From assembly GCA_029531795.1 (NCBI GenBank), contig JAPEIS010000001.1:1984001-2048000 (forward strand): a stretch of DNA of 64,000 bases, given 5' to 3'. The position numbers and the translations under genes are program-made. This stretch comes from Sclerotinia nivalis. Lineage: Eukaryota > Ascomycota > Leotiomycetes > Helotiales > Sclerotiniaceae. Shown one piece after another: positions 1 to 13,589 of this stretch; the stretch's first letter is position 1; each line of letters opens with the position of its first letter. The notes under the pieces are model-generated. The model saw only the letters and a list, made by a program, of their open reading frames with translations, was not told the DNA's origin and ran no database searches.

Positions 1-1
1 G

Positions 2-907
2 TTTCTTCCATATACAGCATCACAGATCAAAAATGTCATCATGACACGTCTTAAGTCACTTGTTCCCGCCGATAGCGCGACTCCAAATTTTGTTCCATTC
101 CTCCATCCAGCGGCCATTGAGCTCTGCTCTCGAAAAGTGGCAAGTCAAACAGGAGATTTACGCAAAGCCTTCGATATCTGTCGAAGAGCAATCGATTTGA
201 TCGAGACAGAAACTAAGCAGAAGCACGAGCAAGAACTAAAAGAACAAGTTCTACTCGATAGCCCTTCCAAACGAATCTTGGAAGACAACATCAATCTGTC
301 CTCCATTTCCAATACTCCTAGCAAAAATACCCTGCGGCCAAGAACCCTAGCCCAATCTCTCGCAACCCTCACCGTCGAGACTGCTCCCCGCGCAAGCATT
401 TCTCACGTCAACAAAATCACAGCCTCCACATTCGGGAATGGTTCAACTCAACGTCTCAAAACCCTCAATCTCCAACAAAAAGCCGCACTTTGCGCCCTCC
501 TCGCCCTCGAATCCCGCAACCGTTCCCAATCCTCCAATCTCCTCGCAACACCCTCAAAATCTCATAATTTAGCCCCAACAATCAAGCAATTGTACAATAC
601 ATACAGTATGCTCTGTACCCGCGATGCGATTCTCCATCCATTAACCAGCACGGAGTTTCGAGATGTAGTAGGAAGTCTAGAAACCCTATCACTAGTGGCC
701 GCAGTCGACGGAAAAAATGGATCTTTCGTGTTAAATGGAGTGCGAGCAAGAGGGAGACCAGGAAGAAAAGTTTTCGGAACGGGTGTGGGTGTAGGTGATG
801 AGAAGAGGGTGGCTAGTTGTGTAGGCCAAAAGGAGGTTGCGGCTGCGGTTGAGGGATTGGGAGCAGGGATTCTGAAGAGTATTTTGAGTGGTGAGGGGTT
901 GGATTAG
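2..907 (+). CDS. cdc6: CDC6/Cdc18 replication-licensing ATPase, C-terminal part (5' truncated by window edge)
   Basis: Cdc6 is an AAA+ ATPase that, with ORC and Cdt1, loads the MCM helicase onto origins in G1. The visible 301 codons cover the end of the AAA+ module and the winged-helix domain. The frame is open to base 2 and reads FLPYTASQIKNVI before the first ATG at 41, like the end of the Cdc6 AAA+ core, so the ATG at 41 is internal and the real start lies off the left edge. The sensor-2 region reads AAIELCSRKV..GDLRKAFDICRRAI (about residues 36-62). The winged-helix part (LNLQQKAALCALLALESR, then LYNTYSMLC and TSTEFRDVVGSLETL) follows after a Ser/Thr/Pro-rich linker with SPSK and TPSK sites that look like CDK targets (inference). 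ORC1 is related, but the short linker and this C-terminus fit Cdc6 better. It converges with the acid phosphatase-like gene. Confidence 0.85.
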   Translation, partial: FLPYTASQIKNVIMTRLKSLVPADSATPNFVPFLHPAAIELCSRKVASQTGDLRKAFDICRRAIDLIETETKQKHEQELKEQVLLDSPSKRILEDNINLSSISNTPSKNTLRPRTLAQSLATLTVETAPRASISHVNKITASTFGNGSTQRLKTLNLQQKAALCALLALESRNRSQSSNLLATPSKSHNLAPTIKQLYNTYSMLCTRDAILHPLTSTEFRDVVGSLETLSLVAAVDGKNGSFVLNGVRARGRPGRKVFGTGVGVGDEKRVASCVGQKEVAAAVEGLGAGILKSILSGEGLD

Positions 908-1347
908 TGGTTTTGATGGGTTTTGGTGTTGTGTTGTTGTTGTTTATGTTTATTGCATAGCGTTGCGTTGTGGGGTTTGAGCGCTTTGTTTTGATGAGTA
1001 TGCTGTGTTTCGGCATGGTATGGTATGCTATGGCATGGTGTGATGAAGCATTTATTTGGAGTATTATATTATTGCATAGGGTGGTGTCTGGTTTCATGAC
1101 GAAAACCACGCATTGGAAAAATTAGGATAAATGAAAGGAGTAGGTTGTATACTACTACTTATTTGTATAGGTGTAGGAATACACAATCAATAAATCATTC
1201 ATTATGATAAAAACCACAACCTGAGTGCCCGAGGAGGTTTCCCATGTGATTCCATGAGTGATCTTCAAGCTATTGTCCTTTCCTGACGCATGTACGCATT
1301 ATCATTACCTACCTACTTGACCATACCCCCAAAGTATCACATTCCCT
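908..1347. other. Convergent intergenic spacer, cdc6 / phosphatase-like gene
   Basis: Shared 3' region of two convergent genes. The cdc6 side is G/T-rich with GTTGTTG and TATGGTATGCTATGGC runs. No gene is supported; small frames here are low-complexity. Confidence 0.6.
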
Positions 1348-3017
1348 TCATTTCCCACCCTGTTCCGCAACAGCCCCTACACCTCCACCTCCACCTCCAC
1401 CTCCATCACCCACTCTCTTCCTCCTCACAACCCTCAACCCCGCCCCCAAAAGAATCAACGCCTCCACTCCCAAAACCACCCCCAACGTAACCATCGCCCC
1501 AATAACACCCGCCACTTCCCTCGAAATCCCCTTACCCTCCCTATCCCCCAATCCCAAACTCGAGCTCGAGCTCGCGCCCGACCCCGAATCCGAAGAAGCA
1601 CAAACCCCGCTCGACTCCCCACAAACTCTACACCAATCTCCCACGTCCCCCACCGCAAACCTACTCATCTCCTCTACAAACGTCTCGTACGGTAACACGA
1701 CCTCACTCTGATTAAACAGGGGATACGAAACCAGGGGATTTTCCGACGCGGGACCATTGGCGAAGGAGAAGCGCACGGAGATGGAGGACAGAGGCGGATA
1801 GGAGGATTCTGTTAGTGTGGAATTGGTGAGGAGTTCGAAGGTCATGGAGGAGGCGTAGTCGACTATTTGGGTGAAGTTTTGGGAGAGGCTTGAGAGCCCT
1901 GAGAGCCCGAAGAAGGAGAGGAAGGTGGCGTAGGCGCCGAATTGGATGGTGAGGGGTGTGGTGGAGTGGCTGGTTATGGTGGTGTTGAGGTTTTGGAGGC
2001 TGGGGGGAGGGGGTGTTAGTTGGGTGGTTGGGATGTGGTGGGTGTGGAAATGATGAAGATTGAGTGATATGTGCTGGAATGGAGAAATGATGGATATGGA
2101 TTTTCGTCTGATGATTTTAGGTGAGTATGATGGATGATAGACTTACATTTGTGCCGCCAAAGTCGATCCTGAAATAGCACGAATTGGCTCCGAAGCATTG
2201 TACGCAAGATTAAACTCATGATTGTTGGCTAGAGATTGCAATTGGGAAAGTGTCTCATCTGTAAGAAGATCATCGGAAGGAATAGACGAATTGTGAATGG
2301 TAGAGACGTGAACATAATCGTAAACTAATTTTGTTAACAATGCCAATCATAGTAGAGCAAACAAATCTTACTTGTGTAGGCATTCTTGAAGGTATTCTTG
2401 GTGGAATCGAATGTAGTATTGACTACAGGAAGAATGCTCTGGTAGAAATTCTTGGTCGAATTCAGGAGACTTGTATATTCTTCCGAGTAAAAATAGTTAT
2501 TGGAGCTAGTAATAGCATTTCCACAACCACTTGAGCCTTGAAGCCATGTCGAGCTCTCAGAATTAGCACTGCTGGATGCTGTTGTAACAGCATTGACAGG
2601 AATGAGTTGGAAACCACCCAAGGGCGCTTCAACACTTGTGCCATTGGCAAGTGTTTGACTTCCCAACGTTGCACCAACAGGTGGATATAAACCTTGAAGG
2701 AATCCAGCTGCAGAGTTTTGAAGGACATTATCGACTGGTGCTTGGACATTCAATTGAGAGGCCTTAGCTATGTCTGAACTGATTTTGTAGATAGGAGAAG
2801 ATGCATTGGAATCGATATATCGGTTTCGATAGAAATTTCCAGAAGCATGTACTTGAGCATAACCAAGATCTGTGAGAGATACAGGCGGATAGCTTTTCGT
2901 CGTGCGATCTCCGTGACGATGGTAAATATAAACACCTAGAACAGTTTCTGAGGTGGATTCTTGTCCTTGAATTAAGGGCAGAAGTGCAGAAATTAAAAGA
3001 GCTTGCTTGGCCAACAT
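1348..3017 (-). CDS. Secreted/membrane-anchored histidine acid phosphatase-like protein, 491 aa
   Basis: Three exons on the minus strand: 3017-2372, 2324-2147 and 1999-1348; introns start GTAAGA and GTAAGT and end TTAG and CCAG, and all phases agree. The start at 3017 is chosen because it opens directly into a signal peptide (MLAKQALLISALLPLIQG); an upstream in-frame ATG at 3071 would bury it. The histidine acid phosphatase motif RHGDRT is at residues 34-39, with His35 the expected phospho-acceptor. Several NxS/T sites suggest glycosylation. The C-terminus has a hydrophobic segment (GVIGAMVTLGVVLGVEALIL), an RRKR stop-transfer and a poly-Gly tail encoded by a CCACCT repeat, so it is probably a type I plasma-membrane or wall protein. 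The C-terminal HD motif of active phytases/acid phosphatases is not visible: the equivalent place reads FGAYATFLSFFGL. It may therefore be a divergent phosphatase or a non-catalytic relative. Confidence 0.8.
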
Positions 3018-3993
3018 CTTGAAGGCTAATGTACTAAACGAAGACGACCGATAATCAAGCAGACAGGCCAAGCCTGAAACGAGTATTTACAGTACTTTAA
3101 AAAAGAAAAGAAGTAGAACTAGGGAAATTGAAAAGTTGAGTAACTTTTGGACAAATGCCATGTTATATTAACTGTTTCTACACGTATTAGCCGGGCCCTT
3201 GTTATCACACCTTCCTTATCTTTCAAGCACATCTCCTCGCAGAACCTTTGATGTATCATCCGGAGATACATGGATATCTATAGTAATCAAACAGCATCAA
3301 AAGTGTGATCGATATCCTAGTTCCCCTTAGTCTTCCGAGCCAATTGACCAATCAATACCTATACCTATCTCTAATTCTTGGAGGGGTTTTGAAAAGAAGC
3401 TCCACTCCCACTTTTCCCCTCACTAGAAAATTTGTAGTTCCCCACCTAAGCAACCATTAGAAATTCTTCTTCTGCCTTCGAGATCAAATGGGAAAACTTA
3501 CCCAATTAAAGTTATTAACCTCTCGAGTGTTACAAATTGATATGATTGGAAAATTATTCGCTACTTTGGTACACATGAATACCACGGAGTCCGCCTACGC
3601 TTTTTGATCACAAGCGGGGTATCCTTTTGTATGAATAGTTCCCTGATTCTAATAGAATCAACGATAGCTTGAATAGTTCCCGTTACCTTATATCAAGCTT
3701 TAAGAAGCGCCGATTGGTCGCGGTTAAAAGCTTTTAAAAGAAGAGCTACCGGCGCTAGGTATTGTCCGACATGCAGAGATCTTAAGATAGTTAGTTATAT
3801 TATGTAATTTGTCTAAACATTGAATCCCCGTCTCGTTGAAATATAAGAACATGTTCCCAGCAAACCCCAACGGATATCCTCCCTCGCATCACTTTGTTTA
3901 ACGCCAAAATCATATGGTATCTCCCGCTCATGAAAATTCCCTACGAAAGAAACTCCAAACCGACCTCCATTACATAAACGCCTAATAGTTGAA
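3018..3993. promoter_or_regulatory. Spacer: phosphatase promoter side and permease 3' side
   Basis: About 976 bases between two minus-strand genes. It must hold the phosphatase promoter (right of 3017) and the permease 3' UTR. I see AT-rich DNA and no supported gene or clear element. Confidence 0.4.
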
Positions 3994-6083
3994 CTAACAG
4001 ACTGTTTTGTATATTCGTTTCCACTTTGGCCATGCTGCTTTTTCTGCTCGCTCTTCTGCTATCAGCGCTGGTAAATCTAAACCGCGCACTCCAGTCTGTA
4101 GATCCATATCCATGGATCTCATGATAGAAGTTCTGTACCAAACCTTATATCCAACATAGAATACAATGACGATGGGTGCCGCTAGGTAAGCTATGAAGAA
4201 GCTTTGACACTGTTCAAGTGCCGTCATTGCCTCGTAGTTTGTAGGCCATGCACCCGTCCAAAATTGTGCAATAAGAATAAGAACATTGAATAGAAATCCA
4301 ATCCAAGAACCTATGACACCTGGCTGCGAACGAAAGGCCAATTCGTCTAGACTATGACCTTGAAGTCTCCAAGCTCGTCGAAAACGGATATGGGCGAGAC
4401 AGATAGATCCCCAAGTAAAGATCGAAGAGAGCCCAGACAGTGCTAGCATCCAATCTAGAACAGTTCCTTGGGCACCAGAATTCGCTGCATATGCAAGAAA
4501 CCCAAGCGCCGAAGATACGCAAATAGATACAATAGGACGTCCTTTACGATCGACATAAGCTAAAATCTTTGGGGCTTGTCCCTGGTCTGCTAATGCCGCA
4601 AGAGTCCGGGAGGACCCAAATATTGAGGAATTGCCGACGGATAACACAGCAATTAGAATAACCGCGTTCATAATAGAAGGAAGTACCGTTATTCCGGCGT
4701 TCTGAATAGAAATAACAAAGGGACTTGCGGCAGCGTTCGCACTACCAGCATTGAGGAGTCTTTCGTCGGTGTAAGGAACGAGTAGTCCGACGAGAGTAAG
4801 CGAAACGATATAGAAAAGAGTGATACGCCAGAATACTTGTTTCACGGCCGTTGGCAACGACTTTCTAGGATTCTGTGTTTCGGCGGCAGCGAGGCCAACC
4901 AATTCAGTGCCAGCAAAAGCAAAAGCTGCTGTAACAAAAACACTACAAAGGCCTTTGAAGCCATTGTTGAAAGCGCCTGGATTATGCCACAATTGACCAG
5001 CTACGTAACCTTCTTCAAGGCTACCACCACAGTTAAGGGTTATAGCTAAAAGACTATATGCGTCAGTTTTATGTTTCGGATTGGAACGTATCTCCTAATC
5101 TGAAAGTTGGTACGAAGAAATATCCCAGCTATTTTGAACTATCGGAGGATGCGAATAGACAACAAACGTACATGTATCCAATAATAGCTACGACCTTGAC
5201 AATAGCAAAGAAAAACTCAGCTTCTCCGTAACCTTTCACTCCGAACATGTTTATGCCGATGATTGTAAAGAGAAACACCGTGACAAATATAGCGTGGTTA
5301 TATCGCGCTGTCGTATCCCAAAAATCGATTGTGATAGATGCCGCAATAATTTCCAGTGGAAGAACAACAAGCCATTGCATAGCATAATTCTATTTGATAC
5401 GAGTTAGTTTCCCATGCCAACCACCATATTAACTAGAATGCCTCATACCCAGCCCATGGCAAAACCCCACTAGTTAAAATGTTAATAAATATTACTCATT
5501 AAAACAGAGGTGATACAACTTACTGCCGGATCCAAAAATCGTGTCGAGTATGCTGAAAACGATCCCGAAACGGGGAAAAGAACAGCCATTTCACCCAAAG
5601 CATGCACCGTACAATATAACATAAGTCCAATGAGTGTAAAGCATATAATAAGAGATGCAGGCCCACCAGTTGCGAGAGATTTGCCCGATGCAACAAAAAG
5701 TCCGGTACCTGTCCACGAAGACGACTCAGTAACAGTTCATTACACTTCATGTCAAGTAACTAACCTATTGAGCCTCCGATTGCAATCATTTGTAGATGCC
5801 TCCCTTTTAATCTTCGCGCAAGGGGAGAGTTTGCCGTTGCTGCCGCCGCAATCTTGGCGTGAAACACTCTTCCATTTGCGCCAACGACACCGGGCGGGGT
5901 CATTGTGAGACTTGGATCTCTTCTGAAGCTGTCCACAAAGCGACGTCCAATACCATGTTGTATGTGCGTTATTTCTTCGTAACTTGGCTCCCCGCGACCG
6001 CTACTGTAATCCGGAGTTGTAGATTGGTCCTTATCAGGGTAGGCCAAACCTTTTTCAATATCGTTCATCCTGAAACTATTCAT
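3994..6083 (-). CDS. Amino-acid permease (APC superfamily, fungal YAT family), 600 aa
   Basis: Plasma-membrane proton/amino-acid symporter of the Gap1-like fungal family. Five exons by splice signals: 6083-5765, 5708-5524, 5469-5449, 5389-5172 and 5053-3994, all in phase (1803 nt). The family hallmark at TM1 is rebuilt across the first junction: LARRLKGRHLQMIAIGGSIG followed by TGLFVASGKSL. Exon 2 gives LGEMAVLFPVSGSFSAY, exon 3 WGFAMGW, exon 4 NYAMQWLVVLPLEI, and exon 5 LNCGG, AFAFAGTELVGLAAAETQNP and LDELAFRSQPGVIGSW. These are the usual YAT landmarks, and the length fits about 12 TM helices. The third exon is only 21 nt. The start could instead be the second Met (6068). Substrate specificity cannot be read from the sequence. 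Confidence 0.9.
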
Positions 6084-7344
6084 CTTGATGTATTTATGAA
6101 TTCGATGCTTATGTGGTCTGAGAAGCGTCGACGACCTTTAGTAAGAATATCGCTGGTCGGTCAGAAGATATTGCCTCAGAGGGAATCAGTGAGGCTGAGT
6201 TGTTTCGAACAATCAGGAGAGCAACTGTTGGATCTCTCAATTAGTCGCCTGCAGCTTAAAGGTCGTGCAAGTATAATCGGGCATTTTTCCAGTGATATCC
6301 TACATCATAGATCACAGGATAAGCACAAAAGTTGTGTAAAGAGAGCTCGAAGAGAGAGAAGACGACAACAATTCTTAGCCGGAAGGTATAGTTATCGAAA
6401 AGTAAAGGCTTATCTTTGCAGGATAATTGCTGGGTGTGATTGGATGTGTTGAGCTTGATTTGGGGTACGGGACGCTAGGGCTTATAGAGATTATCATGCC
6501 TAACACCCTGGTAACGGGATGAACATCATCAAATTGTAAGATTGTCGCAAACATGGTGATTTAAAAATGGCATCAAATGGTCCTAGATGCTTCAGAAGCT
6601 ACATAACATTCTGTTGATGTATCACCGTTGCCAAGTAGGGAAAATAGGGGTATAAGATCTTAACTGCTGGGCAAATCTTGGTGTTCGAGCTGTACACAAT
6701 TTGTACGACGGCCCGTCACACCGACTGTAAATTATTTGAACAGCTTCATTGTCGTCCATAGAAGACAGTAATGAAAACCATGTGATCGGTGCCTCCGGGT
6801 GTCTTTCTTGCGTACAGCGCTTCAAACGTCGTCTTTTTAGAATTTGCCGTTTGGATCACCGACTTGTCAAAGCTGCATCAATTGAAATGCGAACCATATG
6901 TCTGTGTACAATCTAGATTCAAGCGATCGACATTCTGGGTTCGGGCATTGCGCTACTTAGAGCAAATAGTGCATAAGTGTTCAGCTACAATGTAGAAACT
7001 GAGTCAATCACCCAGATGCAATTTTATTAATAAAACTAAATGTAGACATGTAAAATATTGTATTGGAAGAAGGTACTTCATATACAGTAGAAAAGTACAT
7101 TCAGCTAGCTCATTTACACTATTGGAATGTATGGAGTAGATCCGAGTAGATCCGTACATAAAAAGTACAATAGTCTGACCACGAGTACAATACTCGAGTA
7201 GCAGGATCTATTTTTAGATTGCCCAGATTCATCAACGTGGGTAATGATGAGGAAGTCATTCAGTGGCCCACTATTTAGATCCGATAAAAATACAACGAAT
7301 TTACATGATTATCATCCATCATATACAATTTTCCTTTTTGGACG
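6084..7344. promoter_or_regulatory. Spacer: permease promoter side and mannosidase 3' side
   Basis: About 1.26 kb between two minus-strand genes. It contains the permease upstream region and a directly repeated GAGTAGATCC near 7134-7154. A 197-codon frame on the plus strand (5859-6452) runs antisense to permease exon 1 and I do not regard it as a gene. Confidence 0.4.
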
Positions 7345-9592
<2,248 letters not shown>

Positions 9593-10284
9593 GGAAACTT
9601 CAGAATCATTTCATTGCTGGAAGGAGCGACTTTGAACAAACAACAGAATACGAAAAATTTAAAATACTTGGAGCTTGTTAAGTGTCATCGAGAGATAGGT
9701 ATAGAGAACAGTACACGTAAGGCATAGTACTTACCGAGCCTTGGATTTAATTACAGGCTTTCTTTTCAGCCCTGTAACTTACCTACCTTGCGTAGTACCG
9801 GGTAGGTAGATCTTAACATTTTGGGGATCTCCAGCTTCAATTTTCCTTCAATGGACACAATCAAACACCACAGTATATCTGTTTAACATTGATAGAAGGA
9901 ATCGAATTCCAAATCAATTAAATATTGATGTCTGACTCCATATAGCATGACTGGGTAATTATCGGGTTTATTCGAGTTCTTTGAATTTACCTATGGAATA
10001 GCTATTCTCCTTAGTTATCCCCTGTTTAAAAAAGTGGTCAAGGGTAGCTCTTCGATAACCTAGCATCTACTCCGTACTAAAGCTACAACTTCACTCTCTT
10101 CTTTTCGACTTTACGGTAATCGTAAAGCAGATCTACTTTTATTCTGCATTTATGAAGAGTTTCTCGGAAGGGTATATCAAATATTCATATACCTGCTATA
10201 ACAGAAGGCATCTGCATCTGCATCGATATTAATTCGTGGGTTGAATAAACTCTCTATACTGTAGCCAGTGCTAAGTAAGTCATC
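9593..10284. promoter_or_regulatory. Divergent promoter region, mannosidase / ATG10
   Basis: 692 bases between two divergent start codons, so the promoters of both genes should lie here. It includes TACTCCGTA (10068-10076), a word recurring in spacers of this window, and AT-rich stretches. No coding frame supported. Confidence 0.5.
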
Positions 10285-11146
10285 ATGGCGGTACATCGCG
10301 ACGAATATCGTCAGTGGCCGTTTCTCACAGAGGAAGAGTTTGAACTTGCCTGTGCGTTCCTTGATCGAAGATATATCAGAGCAGAATTAGGCCCGGCAAG
10401 GAAGAACCTCAAGCTACACATGGGACGAACTGCAACTACTGGGTCATGCTTTATTGAAATTATTCGATTACTTCAACCACCGAAGGATGATGATGATCTA
10501 TTATTTGCCCTTGGCAATTTGAGTAGTGGTCACGCTCCAAATCCTACTCCCAGTCCAGAGGTGGATATGATGGATGAGGATGAGGACGATGTTAGTGACT
10601 CTCTTTGTTCATGTTGATTCTATATGAATATCTGAATTTGTTGACAGGATACAGGAGGCATTGGATGTAAACAAATCATCTACGACGACTAGTGACACTA
10701 TTCCGAAATACAGTCTATATTCTCACCAGCCTTATGTTACTTACGAAATTCACCTACATCCCACTTATAGAATGCCAACACTATGGTTCATGCTCCATGA
10801 CTTACCGATGGATGAGCCTGCATTTGATATAAATTCCGTCTATCGATATCTCGTACCAGAAGAGTATAAAAGTCAACTTCGTGCAATAGGAGTCATGGGC
10901 GGAATTTCTGCTGCTGTAAGTCCTGAAATTTACCATGCCAACACATTTTTAACCAAGTTCCAGCCGCATCCCATCACAGATGTACCGGCATTCTTCATTC
11001 ATCCGTGTCAAACCAAAGAGGCCATGGAAAGTTTTGACTGTCCAGCAAATGATTATTTGATGGCGTGGCTCGGCTTAGTGGGCGGATGTGTAGGTCTATG
11101 GATGCCACACGAAATGGCTCAGGAAGATATAGAGAAGACCAATTGA
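10285..11146 (+). CDS. atg10: Autophagy E2-like conjugating enzyme ATG10, 265 aa
   Basis: Atg10 is the E2-like enzyme that transfers Atg12 to Atg5 in autophagosome formation. Exons 10285-10590 and 10655-11146; donor GTTAGT. The acceptor at 10654 is chosen because it keeps the frame (EDEDD/EALDVNK); a CAG seven bases earlier (10647) would put the protein out of frame. The N-terminus (WPFLTEEEFELACAFLDRRY) is typical of Atg10. The C-terminal part has the Atg3/Atg10 catalytic block: PTLWFMLHDLP, then FFIHPCQT with the candidate active Cys at residue 220, then YLMAWLGLVGGCVGLWMP. An acidic low-complexity loop (MMDEDEDD) sits at the exon junction. Length and lack of an extra insert favour Atg10 over Atg3. 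Convergent with the U2B''-like gene. Confidence 0.88.
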
Positions 11147-11467
11147 CATTCTAGCATGCGAAGGCGTTGCATCTATTAGACATATAATACTTGAATCCGA
11201 AACCTAACATAGACGTTGAGTCTAGTTTTTTGGCGAGTATTAAACAACAAAATCGTTGCACGACCGTAACACAACAGGCTAGGTATGTGCATTTTTACTG
11301 TAAAAAGTCCCACAGACTATATCTGACATGTCATTAGAGGTCAATATACTTCATATGCGAATTGTATAGGAGCCGTAGCCCTTTAGATCCTTTTAAGCCG
11401 CTCACTCTGTGACCAAGACCAATACGCCTCAAATCCCCAACGCCTTGTTATGCAATATCATCTGTCG
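11147..11467. other. Convergent spacer, atg10 / U2B''-like gene
   Basis: 321 bases holding the 3' ends of two convergent genes. No coding frame or repeat is supported. Confidence 0.5.
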
Positions 11468-12144
11468 CTAATCATCATCACTATCTTCCTCCATGGCAAC
11501 ATCCCCTTCACTATCCTCTTCCTCCTCTTCATCCCGGCGTCTTTTCTGTCCCGCAACACTTGCACTTGGGCTTGTTGCATCTTCCATAGCATGATCAGAG
11601 GCAGGAACTGGGACCTGAAGACTTGATGGCGGTGGTGGAGGGGGTAAGGTGGTTGTTGTGATAGCTGCGGAAGGCGGCGCATTAAAAATGCTTTGTTGCA
11701 ATTCTGTGGCCGTCACAGCACCCGCTGCTGCAGAAGGCATACGGAAAGTACCATCCAATTTAGCAATGGTGTCTGACTTTGATTTGGCATATTGAATTTT
11801 CTAGTAAGATAAAGGTCAGCCGTGACTATTTCAAGCAAACGAGGAATGAAAACGTGGAATTCCCAACTAACCATTTCACGACCAAGAAACTCAAATCCTT
11901 GTAATGCTCTCATAGCTTGAGTCGCGGTTTGAATATCTCTGTATACAATATGTGCTTGACCCCTCATCTTCATTGACTTAAGAGCTACGACATCAAGGAC
12001 TGGCCCATAAGTCGAGCATAATGTATAAAGCTCTCTCCTCAAATCATCTTTTTGAATCTTTGACGAAGGTAGATTGGTGATGTAGAGTGTTTGATTTGGA
12101 GGGAACGATGTCCTAGCTGGGACGTTCTTCACTGCTGTACTCAT
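11468..12144 (-). CDS. msl1: U2 snRNP B''/U1A-type RRM protein, 201 aa
   Basis: Spliceosomal protein that binds a U2 (or U1) snRNA stem-loop. Exons 12144-11872 and 11800-11468; donor GTTAGT, acceptor CTAG, phase 0. One RRM covers residues about 17-100: RNP2 is LYITNL (20-25) and RNP1 is RGQAHIVY (61-68), close to the RGQAF.IF of U1A/U2B''. The helix after it, REMKIQYAKSKSDTIAKLDG, is rebuilt across the junction and is diagnostic of this family. The second RRM of animal U1A/U2B'' is absent; instead there is an Ala/Pro-rich linker and a basic-acidic tail (QKRRRDEEEEED, DSDDD). U2B'' is preferred over U1A by analogy with single-RRM fungal Msl1, but the two cannot be told apart with certainty. 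Starts 247 bases from the divergent ARPC1 gene. Confidence 0.85.
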
Positions 12145-12391
12145 TGTGTAAATATTCAGAAGTCGGTCGCGTTGAATTGGAGCTTTGAGGTACAATATGT
12201 CGATATCAATAAGGATATAAATTTCGAGATTCCGCGTTTCGCAGCCTTGCGCTAGCTTAAAGTGGTTAGTCATCAGACTTATACGGAGCTACCCGCCCCA
12301 CGTTGAGCATCTCTCGTCCATGCGGTAATGCCAACATAAGTAGCATAATCAATGTGATAGTAGAGAGCTCCTCCTATCAAAAAGCAACAAA
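12145..12391. promoter_or_regulatory. Short bidirectional promoter, U2B''-like / ARPC1
   Basis: Only 247 bases separate two divergent start codons, so one compact region must serve both housekeeping genes and their 5' UTRs. I see no clear TATA box. Confidence 0.6.
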
Positions 12392-13589
12392 ATGCCTGGT
12401 CCAGAAGTTCATCACCTTTTCCACCATCCTATCGCGGATCATTCCTTCTCGGCCGATAGACAGACATTGGCTGTAGCACGCGACACCAGTGTTGAGCTTT
12501 ATGGACGAGATGGTAAGGGATTCAAGCTCAAGGACGAATTGAAAGGTCATGACAAGACTGTCACCAGTGTCGATATTGCTCCTAATAGTGGCAGAATTGT
12601 AACATGTTCTCAAGGTTTGTACCTATTTAAGCTTCCGGTTCGAACTGAACAATGCTAATACTATCGGGCTAGACCGTAACGCTTTGGTTTGGGAACCATC
12701 TCCCACTGGCTATAAACCGACTCTCGTTCTCCTTCGAATCAACCGCGCCGCCACGTTTGTCCGATGGTCTCCTTCCGAAACCAAGTTCGCCGTTGGATCT
12801 GGTGCGAGAGTGATTGCTATCTGCTACTTTGAGGAGGAGAACGACTGGTGGGTCTCGAAACATATCAAGAAGCCAATTCGTAGCACAATCACAACTGTTG
12901 CATGGCATCCAAACTCCGTACTTCTGGCCGCAGGTTCTACCGATGCTCATGCGAGAGTTTTCTCGAGCTTCATCAAAGGGGTAGACGCTAGACCGGAACC
13001 TGGTGTCTGGGGAGAACGTCTACCCTTCAACACCGTCTGTGGAGAGTATCTCAACAACTCTGCTGGATGGGTTCATGCAGTTTCGTTTTCGCCGAGCGGA
13101 AATGCTCTGGCCTTTGCTGCACACGACAGCAGTATCACGGTCGTATACCCCAATGGCGCAGACCAACCTCCAAAGGCTGTTGTCAGTGTTAGCACACAGC
13201 TTCTGCCTTTCATGAGTTTGATCTGGAACGGCGAAGCTGAGATCATTGCGGCAGGTTATGATTGTGAGGCATTCCGATTTGGTGGTAACGAAGGAGGCTG
13301 GCAACTCACAGGCTCTTTGGAATCAAAGGGGGGCCCGGTCAAAGACGTTGGGGAGGAGAGTGCTTTCAATATGTTTAAGCAAATGGACTTGAAGGGAAAG
13401 GTCAAGGACGATACACAATTGACGACTGTGCATCAAAATACCATTAGCACTATCCGTGTTTATGAAGGTTCGGAAACTGGTGTTAGCAAATTTACTAGTA
13501 AGTACTCTGATAATCTAGATCTTTCGAGAGAAGCTAATATGTTTTAAGCGAGTGGTGTTGATGGAAGAATCGTCATTTGGAACGCATAG
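12392..13589 (+). CDS. ARPC1: Arp2/3 complex 40-kDa subunit ARPC1, WD40 protein, 362 aa
   Basis: WD40 subunit of the Arp2/3 complex, which nucleates branched actin for endocytosis and polarity. Three exons: 12392-12614, 12673-13497 and 13549-13589. Introns have GTTTGT and GTAAGT donors and each carries a GCTAATA branch site. The protein starts HHLFHHPIADHSFSADRQTL and contains successive WD-like blades: DRNALVWEPSP, TTVAWHPNSVLLAAGSTD, VHAVSFSPSGNALAFAAHDS and, across the last junction, TSGVDGRIVIWNA before the stop. The insert GKVKDDTQLTTVHQNTI after the sixth blade matches the ARPC1 family arrangement. Its length is close to yeast Arc40 and human ARPC1. The last exon is only 41 nt; without it the seventh blade would be lost. 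Confidence 0.93.

Noticed and set aside
1290..1490. Plus-strand His/Pro-rich frame
   Set aside because: It is the shadow of the phosphatase C-terminus, whose poly-Gly codons read as poly-His/Leu on the other strand.
5859..6452. 197-codon plus-strand open frame overlapping the first permease exon
   Set aside because: It is antisense to a well-supported coding exon, has no motif and an odd amino-acid composition.
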